64,000 bases of DNA. Origin: G958296245 sp963664035. GTDB lineage: Bacteria; Chloroflexota; Dehalococcoidia; Lucifugimonadales; G958296245. Each line of letters opens with the position of its first letter. The stretch's first letter is position 1. Positions 24,164 to 31,621 of this stretch are shown here, piece after piece. The position numbers and the translations under genes are program-made. A model generated the notes under the pieces. That model was not told where the DNA came from. It saw only the letters and a program-made list of their open reading frames with translations, and made no database searches. The stretch covers positions 744,001-808,000 of the forward strand of contig OY760867.2 of NCBI GenBank assembly GCA_963664035.2, written 5' to 3'.

Positions 24164-24868
24164 ATGCATCCCACTCACGGGTACTGGTGCAACACGCGCA
24201 CCTTCCCCATCAACTGTCGTGATTGCAAGGCCGGGGTGTACTTCTTCATGTGCGACTGCGGGTCGCGTGTGTTCTTTGACGATCTCGGATATCCGTGGCC
24301 GATACACGATTGTGGTGCTAGTCGCGTCGGCACATCCGGTTCGGGTTCGTCGGCACCGCGGCCGTCGGGCAGGATGGCATGGTCGAGTCTAACTGGCGTG
24401 ACGTTCAGTAAGCAGGATCCGAACTATGGTCTGCTCCCAGGGATGAAGAGGTTCAACGGCAGCATTGACGAAGGCATATCCGGGAGGGTCAAGAGGACGG
24501 ATCCGGTGCTGAGGGAGACGATGAGGATGGACCCCATCGGCGATCGGCAGGAGGAGTTGCTCGGCGTTGTATCGGACATCCATCACATGGCGCTGGGTGA
24601 GAGATTCGCCATTGGGGCCGACACCGTAGGTGCGGAAATGATAGTGAAGCAGCTTGGTAGGTTGGACGTGACGCAGATTACGATCTTGGTCGATGATATT
24701 GACGTTGATCCTGAAGCCGTAGACCTCATGAGTTATACAGCGTGGTGGCCTGAGAACGTGTCGGAGGCGCTGGCGATTGGGGATGTGGTGAGGGCAGCAG
24801 TCCTGCCGAAGGACATCTGGGGAATCGGACGTAGATGGGTCGTGGACTCTCTGAAAGTGCTCTCGTAG
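24164..24868 (+). CDS. Hypothetical protein with Cys-rich N-terminal zinc-ribbon-like segment
   Basis: A 234-residue protein that I do not recognise as a named family. The first 50 residues carry C9, C18, C21, C30, C32, H48 and C50 in the pattern C-x2-C-x8-C-x-CGSRVFFDDLG-x-PWPIHDC, which looks like a metal-binding ribbon; similar CGS-x-VFFD-x-LG-x-PWP-x-HDC segments occur in other uncharacterised bacterial proteins. A Gly/Ser-rich linker (about 52-68) leads to an alpha/beta C-terminal region that ends ITILVDDIDVDPEAVDLM and VVDSLKVLS, with no catalytic motif I can name. GC and codon use look slightly less GC-biased than neighbours, especially towards the end. It starts 11 bp after leucine dehydrogenase and is followed by a tRNA gene. 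Confidence 0.65.
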   Translation: MHPTHGYWCNTRTFPINCRDCKAGVYFFMCDCGSRVFFDDLGYPWPIHDCGASRVGTSGSGSSAPRPSGRMAWSSLTGVTFSKQDPNYGLLPGMKRFNGSIDEGISGRVKRTDPVLRETMRMDPIGDRQEELLGVVSDIHHMALGERFAIGADTVGAEMIVKQLGRLDVTQITILVDDIDVDPEAVDLMSYTAWWPENVSEALAIGDVVRAAVLPKDIWGIGRRWVVDSLKVLS

Positions 24869-24914
24869 CAACGCCGCCCCGTTGAGGTCGCGGTCTGTTA
24901 GAATACGCGGCAGG

Positions 24915-24989
24915 GCGGGTGTAACTCAGGGGTAGAGTGTCTGCTTCCCAAGCAGGATGTCGTGGGTTCGAATCCCATCACCCGCTCCA
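24915..24989 (+). tRNA. tRNA-Gly (anticodon CCC)
   Basis: The 7-bp acceptor stem GCGGGTG pairs with CACCCGC. The anticodon stem TCTGC/GCAGG frames the loop TTCCCAA with CCC at positions 34-36, and the T arm GTGGG-TTCGAAT-CCCAT is canonical. The discriminator is T and the CCA end is encoded (24987-24989). TAGAAT at 24899-24904, 10 bp before the gene, is a possible -10 box. Confidence 0.93.
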
Positions 24990-25049
24990 TCGTTACCCCG
25001 TATTCCCCTACCCGCACGTCACGAGGTGACGAGCCGCCAAGGAGGGCAC

Positions 25050-26036
25050 TTGGAGCGCAGACAGGTTGGACGCAGCGACGTTAGCTTTACCCGGCTGGTG
25101 CTGGGCACCCTGACCTTCGGGCGCGAGATCGACGAGGAGCAGTCGTACCGCGTCATGGACCACGCCATGGAGCGCGGGGTTACGACCTTCGACACGGCGG
25201 AGCAGTACGGCGGCGGGCAGGCGCAGGCGCGGCGCAAGAAGGTGCTGGGGTTCGAGGACAGCCGCGAGGTGACTCTGGAGTGGTACTCCTCCGAGGCGAT
25301 CCTGGGGCGCTGGCTGCGGTCGCGCGGGTGCCGCGACGAGGTGACGCTGGGCACGAAGGTGAGCACGGGCGGCAGCGCGGAGAACGTGGCCTCGGAGCTG
25401 GCCAATAGCCTGGAGCGGCTCGGCACGGACTACGCGGACATGTACTACATGCACGTACCCAACGACCCGGACACCCCCATCTCGGAGACGCTGGACGCCC
25501 TCGACCGGGAGGCCAACGCAGGGCGCGTACGCGCCATCGGGTGCAGCAACTACTCGGCGGAGCAACTGCGGGAGGCGCTGGAGGCGAGCGACCGGGGCGG
25601 GTACCGGCGCTTCGACATGATCCAGCCGGGCTACAGCCTGATCTCCCGTGACGCGGAGAGGGCGATATTCCCGCTGTGCCGGCGCGAAGGGGTGTCCACG
25701 TCGACATACAGCCCGCTGGGGGCGGGGCTGCTGACGGGCATGGTGCCCCCCGACCGCTCGAAGGCGCCCAAGGGCACCCGGTTCTACGTCGCGCCCGACT
25801 ACATTAACCTGTACTACTCGGAGAGCAGCTTCAGGATCGTCGAGCTCCTGCGGGCCAAGGCGGCGGAGATGGGGCTGCCGATGACCCGCCTGGCGATGGC
25901 GTGGGTGCTTTCGAGCCCGGACGTCGACGCCATGCTGGTGGGCGCCGACAACGCCGAGCAGCTCGACGAGGCGATCGCGGCCTACGAGATGCGCCTCGAC
26001 CCGGCTATCCGCGCGGAGATGTCGGGGTGGGAGTGA
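25050..26036 (+). CDS. Aldo/keto reductase
   Basis: A 328-residue cytoplasmic NADPH-dependent oxidoreductase of the (beta/alpha)8 aldo/keto reductase superfamily. The catalytic tetrad is visible: Asp and Tyr in TTFDTAEQYGGG, Lys in LGTKVSTGG and His in YYMHVPNDPDTP. IGCSNYSAEQL and YSPLGAGLLTG are the usual substrate- and cofactor-loop segments. The protein reduces aldehydes or ketones; the physiological substrate is unknown. The start is TTG 25050, chosen because AAGGAGG stands 4 bp ahead; the frame is open back into the tRNA gene, but that part is not coding. An unusual insertion, QAQARRKKVLGFEDSREV, follows the active-site Tyr. Confidence 0.9.
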   Translation: MERRQVGRSDVSFTRLVLGTLTFGREIDEEQSYRVMDHAMERGVTTFDTAEQYGGGQAQARRKKVLGFEDSREVTLEWYSSEAILGRWLRSRGCRDEVTLGTKVSTGGSAENVASELANSLERLGTDYADMYYMHVPNDPDTPISETLDALDREANAGRVRAIGCSNYSAEQLREALEASDRGGYRRFDMIQPGYSLISRDAERAIFPLCRREGVSTSTYSPLGAGLLTGMVPPDRSKAPKGTRFYVAPDYINLYYSESSFRIVELLRAKAAEMGLPMTRLAMAWVLSSPDVDAMLVGADNAEQLDEAIAAYEMRLDPAIRAEMSGWE

Positions 26037-26144
26037 CGCCCGGATGTATATGCTACACGCCAATGTCATCTAACGGGCTAATGGCGGCGTCTAGCATTAG
26101 ACTGGCGCAGGCTGCTAATATATACACTGGTGGAGGGAGTCACG

Positions 26145-26372
26145 ATGCACCGCAGCACCGTACTATTCGCAACACCTTCTCTCTTCGAAGGGTGGGCTCG
26201 TATCATGGATATGGGGGACACTCTGAGCGAGTACAATGTCCCACCCTCGCCTGAGTGGGCGGATGCGATGGCCCTGTGGATGGACTGGTACGGCGTTGGG
26301 GACGACATCCGCGCGGCGATGGAGACGCATGCCGAGGCCGTGCCGGGCGACTCGAAGCCCATAGCCGTGTAG
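26145..26372 (+). CDS. Small hypothetical protein (75 aa)
   Basis: A 75-residue protein that I do not recognise. It is acidic, with Trp- and Met-rich segments (WARIMDMGD, WADAMALWMDWYGVGDDIRAAM) suggesting a compact helical fold, and lacks a signal peptide or membrane helix. ATG 26145 is preceded by GGAGGG at 8-9 bp, a good ribosome-binding site, which is the main support for its being real. The AT-rich run TAATATATAC just upstream (26116-26125) may hold a -10 box. It ends 1 bp before the start of the DUF2335-like gene, so the two are likely co-translated and may be functionally paired. Confidence 0.55.
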   Translation: MHRSTVLFATPSLFEGWARIMDMGDTLSEYNVPPSPEWADAMALWMDWYGVGDDIRAAMETHAEAVPGDSKPIAV

Positions 26373-26373
26373 C

Positions 26374-26844
26374 TTGTCCCGCAGGAACAAGCCACGCCGC
26401 CAGAACCAGCCCACCACCCGGGCGGCTGACCAGCCTGAGGATGGCACTTTAGCGACTCAGACCATTACGTCGTTGTCGTTCAGTGGGCCAGTACCGCCGC
26501 CGGCCGATATGCGTGACTACGAAGCTATTCTGCCAGGCGCCGCCGACCGTATCCTCACCATGGCAGAGAAACAGAGCGAACACCGCCAGCAACTTGAACA
26601 CCTTGCCCTTCGTGGAGATTCTAGGCGCTCGTACTTGGGGCTAGTGGCGGGCTTCATGGTTTCCTTAGCTGGATTTGGTCTGGCTGGGTACATCGCCGCT
26701 CAGGGCTTCCCTACCCAGGCCGTCTGGGTTGCAGGCGGCAATCTCGCTGTTCTGGTTGGCGTCTTCGTATACGGTACGGCTACCCGCAGGGCTGAGCGCT
26801 TACAGAAGGCCAAGATGATGTGGCCGCCGGGCACACAGGGCTAA
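26374..26844 (+). CDS. DUF2335-like predicted membrane protein
   Basis: A 156-residue protein matching the DUF2335 pattern: the segment SGPVPPPADMRDYEAILPGAADRILTMAEKQ-like (SGP-x-PPP, PGAADRI), a His/Glu-rich amphipathic stretch (SEHRQQLEHLAL), then two transmembrane helices at about 88-110 and 117-138 separated by a short loop, and a basic C-terminus. The function of this family is unknown; members are often found in variable or prophage-like regions. The start is TTG 26374, one base after the previous gene's stop. It forms a two-gene unit with the 75-residue protein. There are no phage or mobility genes nearby. Confidence 0.75.
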   Translation: MSRRNKPRRQNQPTTRAADQPEDGTLATQTITSLSFSGPVPPPADMRDYEAILPGAADRILTMAEKQSEHRQQLEHLALRGDSRRSYLGLVAGFMVSLAGFGLAGYIAAQGFPTQAVWVAGGNLAVLVGVFVYGTATRRAERLQKAKMMWPPGTQG

Positions 26845-26875
26845 CGCGTACTTAGCCTCGTTTCCGGCTTTGCCG

Positions 26876-27958
26876 TCAGCCGTGGCGGGCGCGCAGCGTC
26901 TGCGCCGCCTCGCACATGGCCCTGAGCTTCAGGTAGACTTCGTCGAGGTTGCGGCGGTTGCGGCGTGAGGGGGAGAAGCCGCAGTCGGGGTTTAGGGCTA
27001 TCCGCTCGGCGGGCACGTACTCCATGGCCCTCTCGACGCGGGCGATCACGTCGTCAGGGGTCTCGACGGCCTGCTCTATGGTATTCAGCACGCCGAGGCC
27101 CAGCACTTTGTCGCAGGGGTAGTGCTTCAGAATCTGGAAGCCGGCCGCGTTCGGGCCGGTCATCGCGATGGTGAAGCGGTCCACGTTCATGCGGCCCAGC
27201 ACCTCGAATACGACGTCGTAGGGCCAGGCCTCGCTGCCGGGGCTGGTGGGCGAGGTGTGGCCGCAGACGTGCACGGTCGTGGAGACGCCCTCTACGCCTT
27301 CTACGGAGCTGTTGATAGCCTCCACGTAGAGCTCCAGCTCCCGGTCGAGGTCGTCGATGCGCCGGTCGCGGCGGTAGGCGGGGTTGGCGAGGTCGCCGAG
27401 CCAGGGTTCGTCTAGCTGGACCACGTCCACGCCGGCAGCGGCGAGGCGCTTCACCTCGGCGTTGATGATCCCGGCGCAGACGCGCATGGCCTCCTCCGGG
27501 GCGGCGTAGGCGGCTGAGGAGTGCTCCGCCGTCCACATCGTGACGCCCATGGTGTAGGGAGAGGGCAGCGCGGCGACGGTGCGGGCGGAGGCGTTGGCGA
27601 CGAGGTAGCCGGGGGCGCTGCCGCTGATCGGGCGGCGCTGCACGATGGGGGAGACGATGGCGTGTATGGGCGACGTGCTGAATGGGCCGGGCGGGATGGC
27701 GTCGGCCTCGTAGCCGTCGACGGCGTCTATGAATACGCGGAGGTAGCTGTTGCGCCGAAGCTCGCCGTCGGACACGTAGTCGAGGCCGGCCTGCTCCTGC
27801 ATGCGTACGGCGGAGAGCACGGCGGCGTCCAGCACCCGATCGGCGTCGTCGTGTGTGAGGCGGCCCGCCTCCCGGGCCTTGACGACGTCGACGACCCACT
27901 CGTCTCGGGGCAGGCTGCCTACGACGTACGTGGGGAAGAGCTTCGGGTCGGGGGGCAT
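26876..27958 (-). CDS. MetE C-terminal-like (cobalamin-independent methionine synthase family) protein
   Basis: A 360-residue barrel protein of the UROD/MetE-C superfamily. Zinc/thiol-site residues appear in VHVCGHTSP (His and Cys) and NPDCGFSPS (Cys), with an acidic partner in VVQLDEPWLGD; these match the catalytic half of methionine synthase MetE. It lacks the N-terminal MetE half and so probably transfers a methyl or alkyl group to a thiol from a non-folate donor, or cleaves a sulfonium/thioether compound, as suggested for short MetE-like proteins. The start is ATG 27958, 3 bp after the stop of the PhyH gene at 27962-28810, so the two are co-transcribed. The actual substrate is unknown. 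Confidence 0.85.
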   Translation of the reverse strand: MPPDPKLFPTYVVGSLPRDEWVVDVVKAREAGRLTHDDADRVLDAAVLSAVRMQEQAGLDYVSDGELRRNSYLRVFIDAVDGYEADAIPPGPFSTSPIHAIVSPIVQRRPISGSAPGYLVANASARTVAALPSPYTMGVTMWTAEHSSAAYAAPEEAMRVCAGIINAEVKRLAAAGVDVVQLDEPWLGDLANPAYRRDRRIDDLDRELELYVEAINSSVEGVEGVSTTVHVCGHTSPTSPGSEAWPYDVVFEVLGRMNVDRFTIAMTGPNAAGFQILKHYPCDKVLGLGVLNTIEQAVETPDDVIARVERAMEYVPAERIALNPDCGFSPSRRNRRNLDEVYLKLRAMCEAAQTLRARHG

Positions 27959-27961
27959 GGC

Positions 27962-28810
27962 TCAGCCCCTGGCGGGCTCCGGCATCTCCTCGCGGGCCTT
28001 GGCGACGAGGGCGGCGAGGTGGCCGTCGTGGGCCATGCGCTGCTCGAGGTGCTTCATCCGACCCGGCCCGGCGGTGCGGACCATGACATCGGCGTAGCTG
28101 CTCTCGACCCAGTGCCTGGCCGTTCCGGCGATCTTCTCGCGCAGCTCGGGCAGGTCCTCCTCGGCGTAGCGCTCCTCGAAGTTCATCGTCATCATGCGGC
28201 GGCGGCCGCCCCCGCCGAAGGAGGCGTGCTTGATGCGCTGGTTGAATATGAGCACGTCGCCGGGCTGGGTCTCCATGGCGACGCAGGGGACGTCGGTCGC
28301 GGCGACGCCCCAAAGCTCAGGCCCCTGGCTCTGCCGCGGCTGCCGCGCCACGGGTTGGAGGGCGTCCCCGAAGGCGTCGCCGTAGCGGTGGCTGCCGGGG
28401 ATGAACCTGAGGCAGCCCGTATCCCTGGTCAAGGGGTCGAGGTAGAAGGCCAGCTTTATCGAGGTGTACCTGGCCTCGGTGTAGAAGTCGGAGTGCCAAT
28501 GGGTGTCGCCGACGTAGTAGTTGCCGGAGCCTCCCATGTAGTTGAAGTCGTCGCCAAGCAGGGAGGCCATGGCGCCCTCGATCCGTGGGTCGTCGAGGAG
28601 GGCGCTCAGGTACTCGTCGCGGTCGACGAACTGCATCAGCACGGATCGCCGCTCATGGTCGTGGGGGTTGCCGTCGTGGCCTCCGCCGTGTGCCCGCCAG
28701 ACGGCCTCGAACCTGTCGATGATGGCGTCGGCCTCGTCGGCGAACAGCCCGGGAAAGGCGAGGTAGCCGAAGGTATCGAAGAAGACGACCTGCTGCTCAG
28801 TCAGTGCCAT
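27962..28810 (-). CDS. Phytanoyl-CoA dioxygenase family protein
   Basis: A 282-residue Fe(II)/2-oxoglutarate-dependent oxygenase. It begins ALTEQQVVFFDTFGYLAFPGLF, the typical PhyH N-terminus. WHSDFY supplies H106-x-D108 and RIKHASFGGGGRRRMM supplies the distal His and the Arg that binds 2-oxoglutarate; GCLRFIPGSH is a further family marker. Members hydroxylate lipids, ectoine, phosphonates or natural products. I start at ATG 28810, where GGAGG lies 8 bp upstream, rather than at an in-frame codon 10 residues earlier. It is transcribed ahead of the MetE-like gene, suggesting a two-step alteration of a small sulfur- or methyl-containing molecule. It is distinct from the PhyH module of the 16074 fusion. 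Confidence 0.9.
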   Translation of the reverse strand: MALTEQQVVFFDTFGYLAFPGLFADEADAIIDRFEAVWRAHGGGHDGNPHDHERRSVLMQFVDRDEYLSALLDDPRIEGAMASLLGDDFNYMGGSGNYYVGDTHWHSDFYTEARYTSIKLAFYLDPLTRDTGCLRFIPGSHRYGDAFGDALQPVARQPRQSQGPELWGVAATDVPCVAMETQPGDVLIFNQRIKHASFGGGGRRRMMTMNFEERYAEEDLPELREKIAGTARHWVESSYADVMVRTAGPGRMKHLEQRMAHDGHLAALVAKAREEMPEPARG

Positions 28811-28886
28811 GGGATAGGCCTCCGCCGCGGGGTTGGGCAAGTGGAATGATATATGCGGGTATGGGCGGCGTCAAACGACTAAGCCC

Positions 28887-29010
28887 GCCAAAATCCCCCA
28901 CCTAAATGGCGGTGACGCTCTACGGCAAGGGGAGGGCTGGTTTGAAACCAGCCCCTACGGGGTGATGGCCGATAGATATGGCCCTGAACCTGGAGGTGGG
29001 GGATTTGGGC
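28887..29010 (+). repeat. R2 element, 124 bp, with terminal inverted repeats and internal hairpin
   Basis: Starts GCCAAAATCCCCCACCT and ends AGGTGGGGGATTTGGGC, an inverted pair. The interior has a perfect 10-bp stem, GGGCTGGTTT-G-AAACCAGCCC, then CCCTACGGGGTGATGGCCGATAGATATGG. The same 124-bp unit occurs at 45130-45253, with relatives at 33124, 45257, 50929 and 55164. No target duplication was found. It fills the gap between the PhyH gene and the EndoIII-like gene. Confidence 0.85.
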
Positions 29011-29098
29011 CCGCTGCCGGCAGAGTTAGGACGGCGTTGACCAGATTTATGCGGGCGTAGTACCCTGAACTTAATATCCCCACCTTACTCCCAAGCAC

Positions 29099-29791
29099 TT
29101 GCATGACCTCTCACAGACGCGCGGGCAGGCGAGCGCCCTCATAGAGGTGTACGGCCGGCTGCTGGCGCGCTTCGGGCCGCAGCACTGGTGGCCCGCGGAG
29201 ACGCGTTTCGAGGTGATGGTGGGCGCGGTACTCACGCAGGCGACGGCGTGGAGCAACGTCGAGAAGGCCATCGCGAGGCTGAAGGCGGCGGGCGCGCTCT
29301 CACCCGCCGGGATCCGGCGGCTGCCGGTGGACGAGGTGGCGCAACTGGTGTACTCGTCGGGCTACTACAACGCCAAGGCCCGCAAGCTGAAGGCCCTCGC
29401 CGCGTACCTCGGGGAGAGGTTCGGCGACGATCTGGACGAGATGGGGCGCTCCGACACTGCCGCCCTACGGGAAGAGCTGCTGGGCATCCACGGCGTCGGG
29501 GAGGAGACCGCGGACGATATCCTGCTCTACGCCCTGGGCAAGCCGGTGTTCGTGGTGGACGCGTACACGAGGAGGCTGTTCCACCGGCTGGGCCTGGCGC
29601 CGGAGCGCGGCCCCTACTCGGATTACAGCGCGCTGTTCACCGACAACCTGCCCCGCGACGCGGCGATGTTCGGCGAGTACCACGCCCTCATAGTCAGGCT
29701 GGGGGTCCAGAATTGCGGGAAGACTCCCGACTGCGGCGGGTGCTGCCTGCTGGAGATATGCCCCACAGGCGAGGCGAATACCGCTGGGTGA
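29099..29791 (+). CDS. Endonuclease III-like HhH-GPD DNA glycosylase
   Basis: A 230-residue base-excision repair glycosylase. The helix-hairpin-helix is LLGIHGVGEETADDILLYAL, followed by PVFVVDAYTRR with the catalytic Asp. The C-terminus carries a 4Fe-4S motif as C-x5-C-x2-C-x5-C (NCGKTPDCGGCCLLEIC). Endonuclease III has a lyase lysine in GVGRKTA; here the position is Glu (GVGEETAD), so the protein is probably a monofunctional glycosylase, closer to MagIII-type 3-methyladenine glycosylases than to Nth. The start is TTG 29099; no strong ribosome-binding site is visible, and a GTG near 29145 is possible. It stands alone between repeat elements. Confidence 0.85.
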   Translation: MHDLSQTRGQASALIEVYGRLLARFGPQHWWPAETRFEVMVGAVLTQATAWSNVEKAIARLKAAGALSPAGIRRLPVDEVAQLVYSSGYYNAKARKLKALAAYLGERFGDDLDEMGRSDTAALREELLGIHGVGEETADDILLYALGKPVFVVDAYTRRLFHRLGLAPERGPYSDYSALFTDNLPRDAAMFGEYHALIVRLGVQNCGKTPDCGGCCLLEICPTGEANTAG

Positions 29792-29825
29792 GGCGGTAGA
29801 CCGGGCGGCAACTGTACGGGATTCA

Positions 29826-29900
29826 CCCCCATCCCCGTATCAAGTACGGGGCAGGCTCTAACCTTCCCCCATCAAGGGCCCATCAAGGGGGAAGGGATTC
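29826..29900 (+). repeat. R3 repeat, partial copy
   Basis: Contains CCCGTATCAAGTACGGG (an inverted repeat), then GCAGGCTCTAACC, and a C-rich/G-rich hairpin ending GGGGGAAGGGATTC. The fuller copies are at 34358-34496 and 42907-43009. It separates the glycosylase gene from the convergent MOSC gene. Confidence 0.7.
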
Positions 29901-29911
29901 TGAGAATAGTC

Positions 29912-30472
29912 TTAGATCCGGGTTGCGAGGTCTCCGGTGCGGATCCTGCCGGACTTGACGACCCGGGTGTAGACGCCCCGGAGCCGTAGGCCGCGCCCCT
30001 CCCTGGTGCTGATGAAGCGCAGCGCGTCCCTGCCGAAGCGGGCCGCGAACTTGGCGCAGCCGGTATGCTCCTTCTCGGTGACCTCGATGACAGCCTCGCC
30101 GATGGAGAGCCGCGCTCCCGGCGGCAGGTTGTCGACGCTAATGTCCAGGTCTACCACTAGCTGGTCGCCCGACAGTTGCCAGCGCTCCTCGGCGCGGGCG
30201 AGCAGGTCGATCAGCCGCGCGTTGATGATCGTGACCTGCGCGTCGGGGTTGGCGTTGCCGTCGGGCGCCGTGGTGCTTCCCCTGGACTTCCAATCGTCAC
30301 CCACTAGGCCCTCGTCGACGTCCAGGTCGGCCTCGGCCAGGACCTCGCGCCGGTCCACGCCCGGGCGGCGCACGATCATCTTGAGGGCGCCGCCGGTCGA
30401 CGGCGAGCGCAGGATATGGGCGAAGCCCGCATCGAGTTCTTCTATAGCCAGGTGTTCTGCTGTTTGCTGCAT
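29912..30472 (-). CDS. MOSC domain-containing protein
   Basis: A 186-residue single MOSC domain (molybdenum cofactor sulfurase C-terminal). Recognisable segments are DEGLVGDDW near residue 53, DNLPPGARLSIGEAVIEVTE and HTGCAKFAARFG, which holds the conserved Cys thought to bind the sulfur or molybdenum cofactor ligand. Stand-alone MOSC proteins include YiiM-type enzymes that reduce N-hydroxylated compounds with bound Moco, and carriers of sulfurated Moco. It ends 57 bp downstream of modC on the same strand, which supports a molybdenum connection. The start is ATG 30472 with AGGA-like sequence ahead. The exact role is not assignable. Confidence 0.87.
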   Translation of the reverse strand: MQQTAEHLAIEELDAGFAHILRSPSTGGALKMIVRRPGVDRREVLAEADLDVDEGLVGDDWKSRGSTTAPDGNANPDAQVTIINARLIDLLARAEERWQLSGDQLVVDLDISVDNLPPGARLSIGEAVIEVTEKEHTGCAKFAARFGRDALRFISTREGRGLRLRGVYTRVVKSGRIRTGDLATRI

Positions 30473-30529
30473 GGTCCTACTCCGCCACTCTTCCGGTCTG
30501 GAATCCTATCATACAGCGGTGCGGGACCG

Positions 30530-31615
30530 TCAGGGGCGCGGCTCCAGGACGCCGACGCTGGTGCTCTTGACGATCAGGTAGACCTGCTGGCGGGGCGCGA
30601 TGCCGAGGTTCTCTTTCGCCAGCGGCGTTATCTCGACCACGATACGGACCCCCACGTCCACGTAGACCAGCACCCTGGACCCGCGCGCGTACACCTCTTC
30701 CACCGTGCCCTGCACGACGTTGCGGGCGCTTATCCGCGTCGGGACGTCGAGGGCCAGGATTATGTCGCCCGCCCTGATGGAGACGGTGACGGTGGAGCCC
30801 GGCTCGGCCGCTACGTCGGGCGCGAAGAGCTCCACGTTGCCGAGGCGGAGGGCAGCGAGGCCGTTATCCTCGTCGACGCGGGTCACGGCGGCCTCCAGCA
30901 GGTTCTCCAGGCTGGCGTAGTCGGCCAGCGCGCTCACGTCGGGGTGGACGAGGACGGAGGCGGTGGGGCCGTGGGCCGCGGCGGCGCCGTCGGAGAGGAC
31001 GAGCACGTTGTCGGTGAGGGCCAGCACCTCGGACATGGAGTGGGAGACGTAGACCATGGGGGTGCCCAGCTCGGCGCGGATGCTCTTGAGGTAGCGGATT
31101 ATGACGCCCTTGAAGGCGGCGTCCAGCGAGGCGAGCGGCTCGTCCAGCAGCAGCATCCTGGGGGAGGCGGCGAGCGCCCGCGCCAGGGCGACCCGCTGCT
31201 TCTCGCCTCCCGATAGGTCCGACACGCTGCGGCCCAGCAGCGGCGAGAGCCGGAGGAGTTCTATGAGGCGGTCCGGCTCCAGCCTGCGCCGCTCTCCGGG
31301 CGTCAGCCTGTAGCCGTAGAGGATGTTGCCGAGCACGTCGAGATGGGGGAAGAGGGCCGCGTCCTGGAACACGTATCCGAAGCGGCGGCGCTCCGGGGGG
31401 GCGTTGCGCCTCGGAGAGGACGAGTAGAGGGTCTCGCCTTCGAACTCGATACGTCCCGAGTCGGGCGTGCTGAGTCCGGCAAGGCAATTTAGGAGGGTCG
31501 TCTTGCCGCTGCCGGACCTTCCGAAGACGGCGGTGATGCCGGAGTCGAAGGCCGCGCGGCAGTCGAGCGAGAAGCCTCGGTAGCGTTTCACGATGTCAAA
31601 GCTCAACATGGACAT
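30530..31615 (-). CDS. modC: Molybdate ABC transporter ATP-binding protein ModC
   Basis: A 361-residue ATPase for molybdate (or tungstate) uptake at the inner membrane. Walker A is GRSGSGKTT, the signature is LSGGEKQR, Walker B is MLLLDEPLASLD and the H-loop is in VSHSMSE. The C-terminal TOBE/Mop-like region (RISARNVVQGTVEEVYARGSR, then VEITPLAKENLG) is the oxyanion-sensing fold characteristic of ModC. The gene lies 6 bp after modB and is the last of the modABC set; the MOSC gene follows. The start is ATG 31615, with AGGT ahead of it in the modB tail; ATG 31609 is an alternative. Confidence 0.93.
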   Translation of the reverse strand: MSMLSFDIVKRYRGFSLDCRAAFDSGITAVFGRSGSGKTTLLNCLAGLSTPDSGRIEFEGETLYSSSPRRNAPPERRRFGYVFQDAALFPHLDVLGNILYGYRLTPGERRRLEPDRLIELLRLSPLLGRSVSDLSGGEKQRVALARALAASPRMLLLDEPLASLDAAFKGVIIRYLKSIRAELGTPMVYVSHSMSEVLALTDNVLVLSDGAAAAHGPTASVLVHPDVSALADYASLENLLEAAVTRVDEDNGLAALRLGNVELFAPDVAAEPGSTVTVSIRAGDIILALDVPTRISARNVVQGTVEEVYARGSRVLVYVDVGVRIVVEITPLAKENLGIAPRQQVYLIVKSTSVGVLEPRP

Positions 31616-31621
31616 GGCAAC

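Noticed and set aside
24915..26036. Integrated element using tRNA-Gly as attachment site
   Set aside because: No integrase and no repeated 3' tRNA segment were found downstream; the aldo/keto reductase has its own start and ribosome-binding site.
28887..29010. Target-site duplication around R2
   Set aside because: Flanks on the two sides (CTAAGCCC and CCGCTGCC) do not match, nor do those of the tandem copies, so the mode of spread of R2 is unproven.
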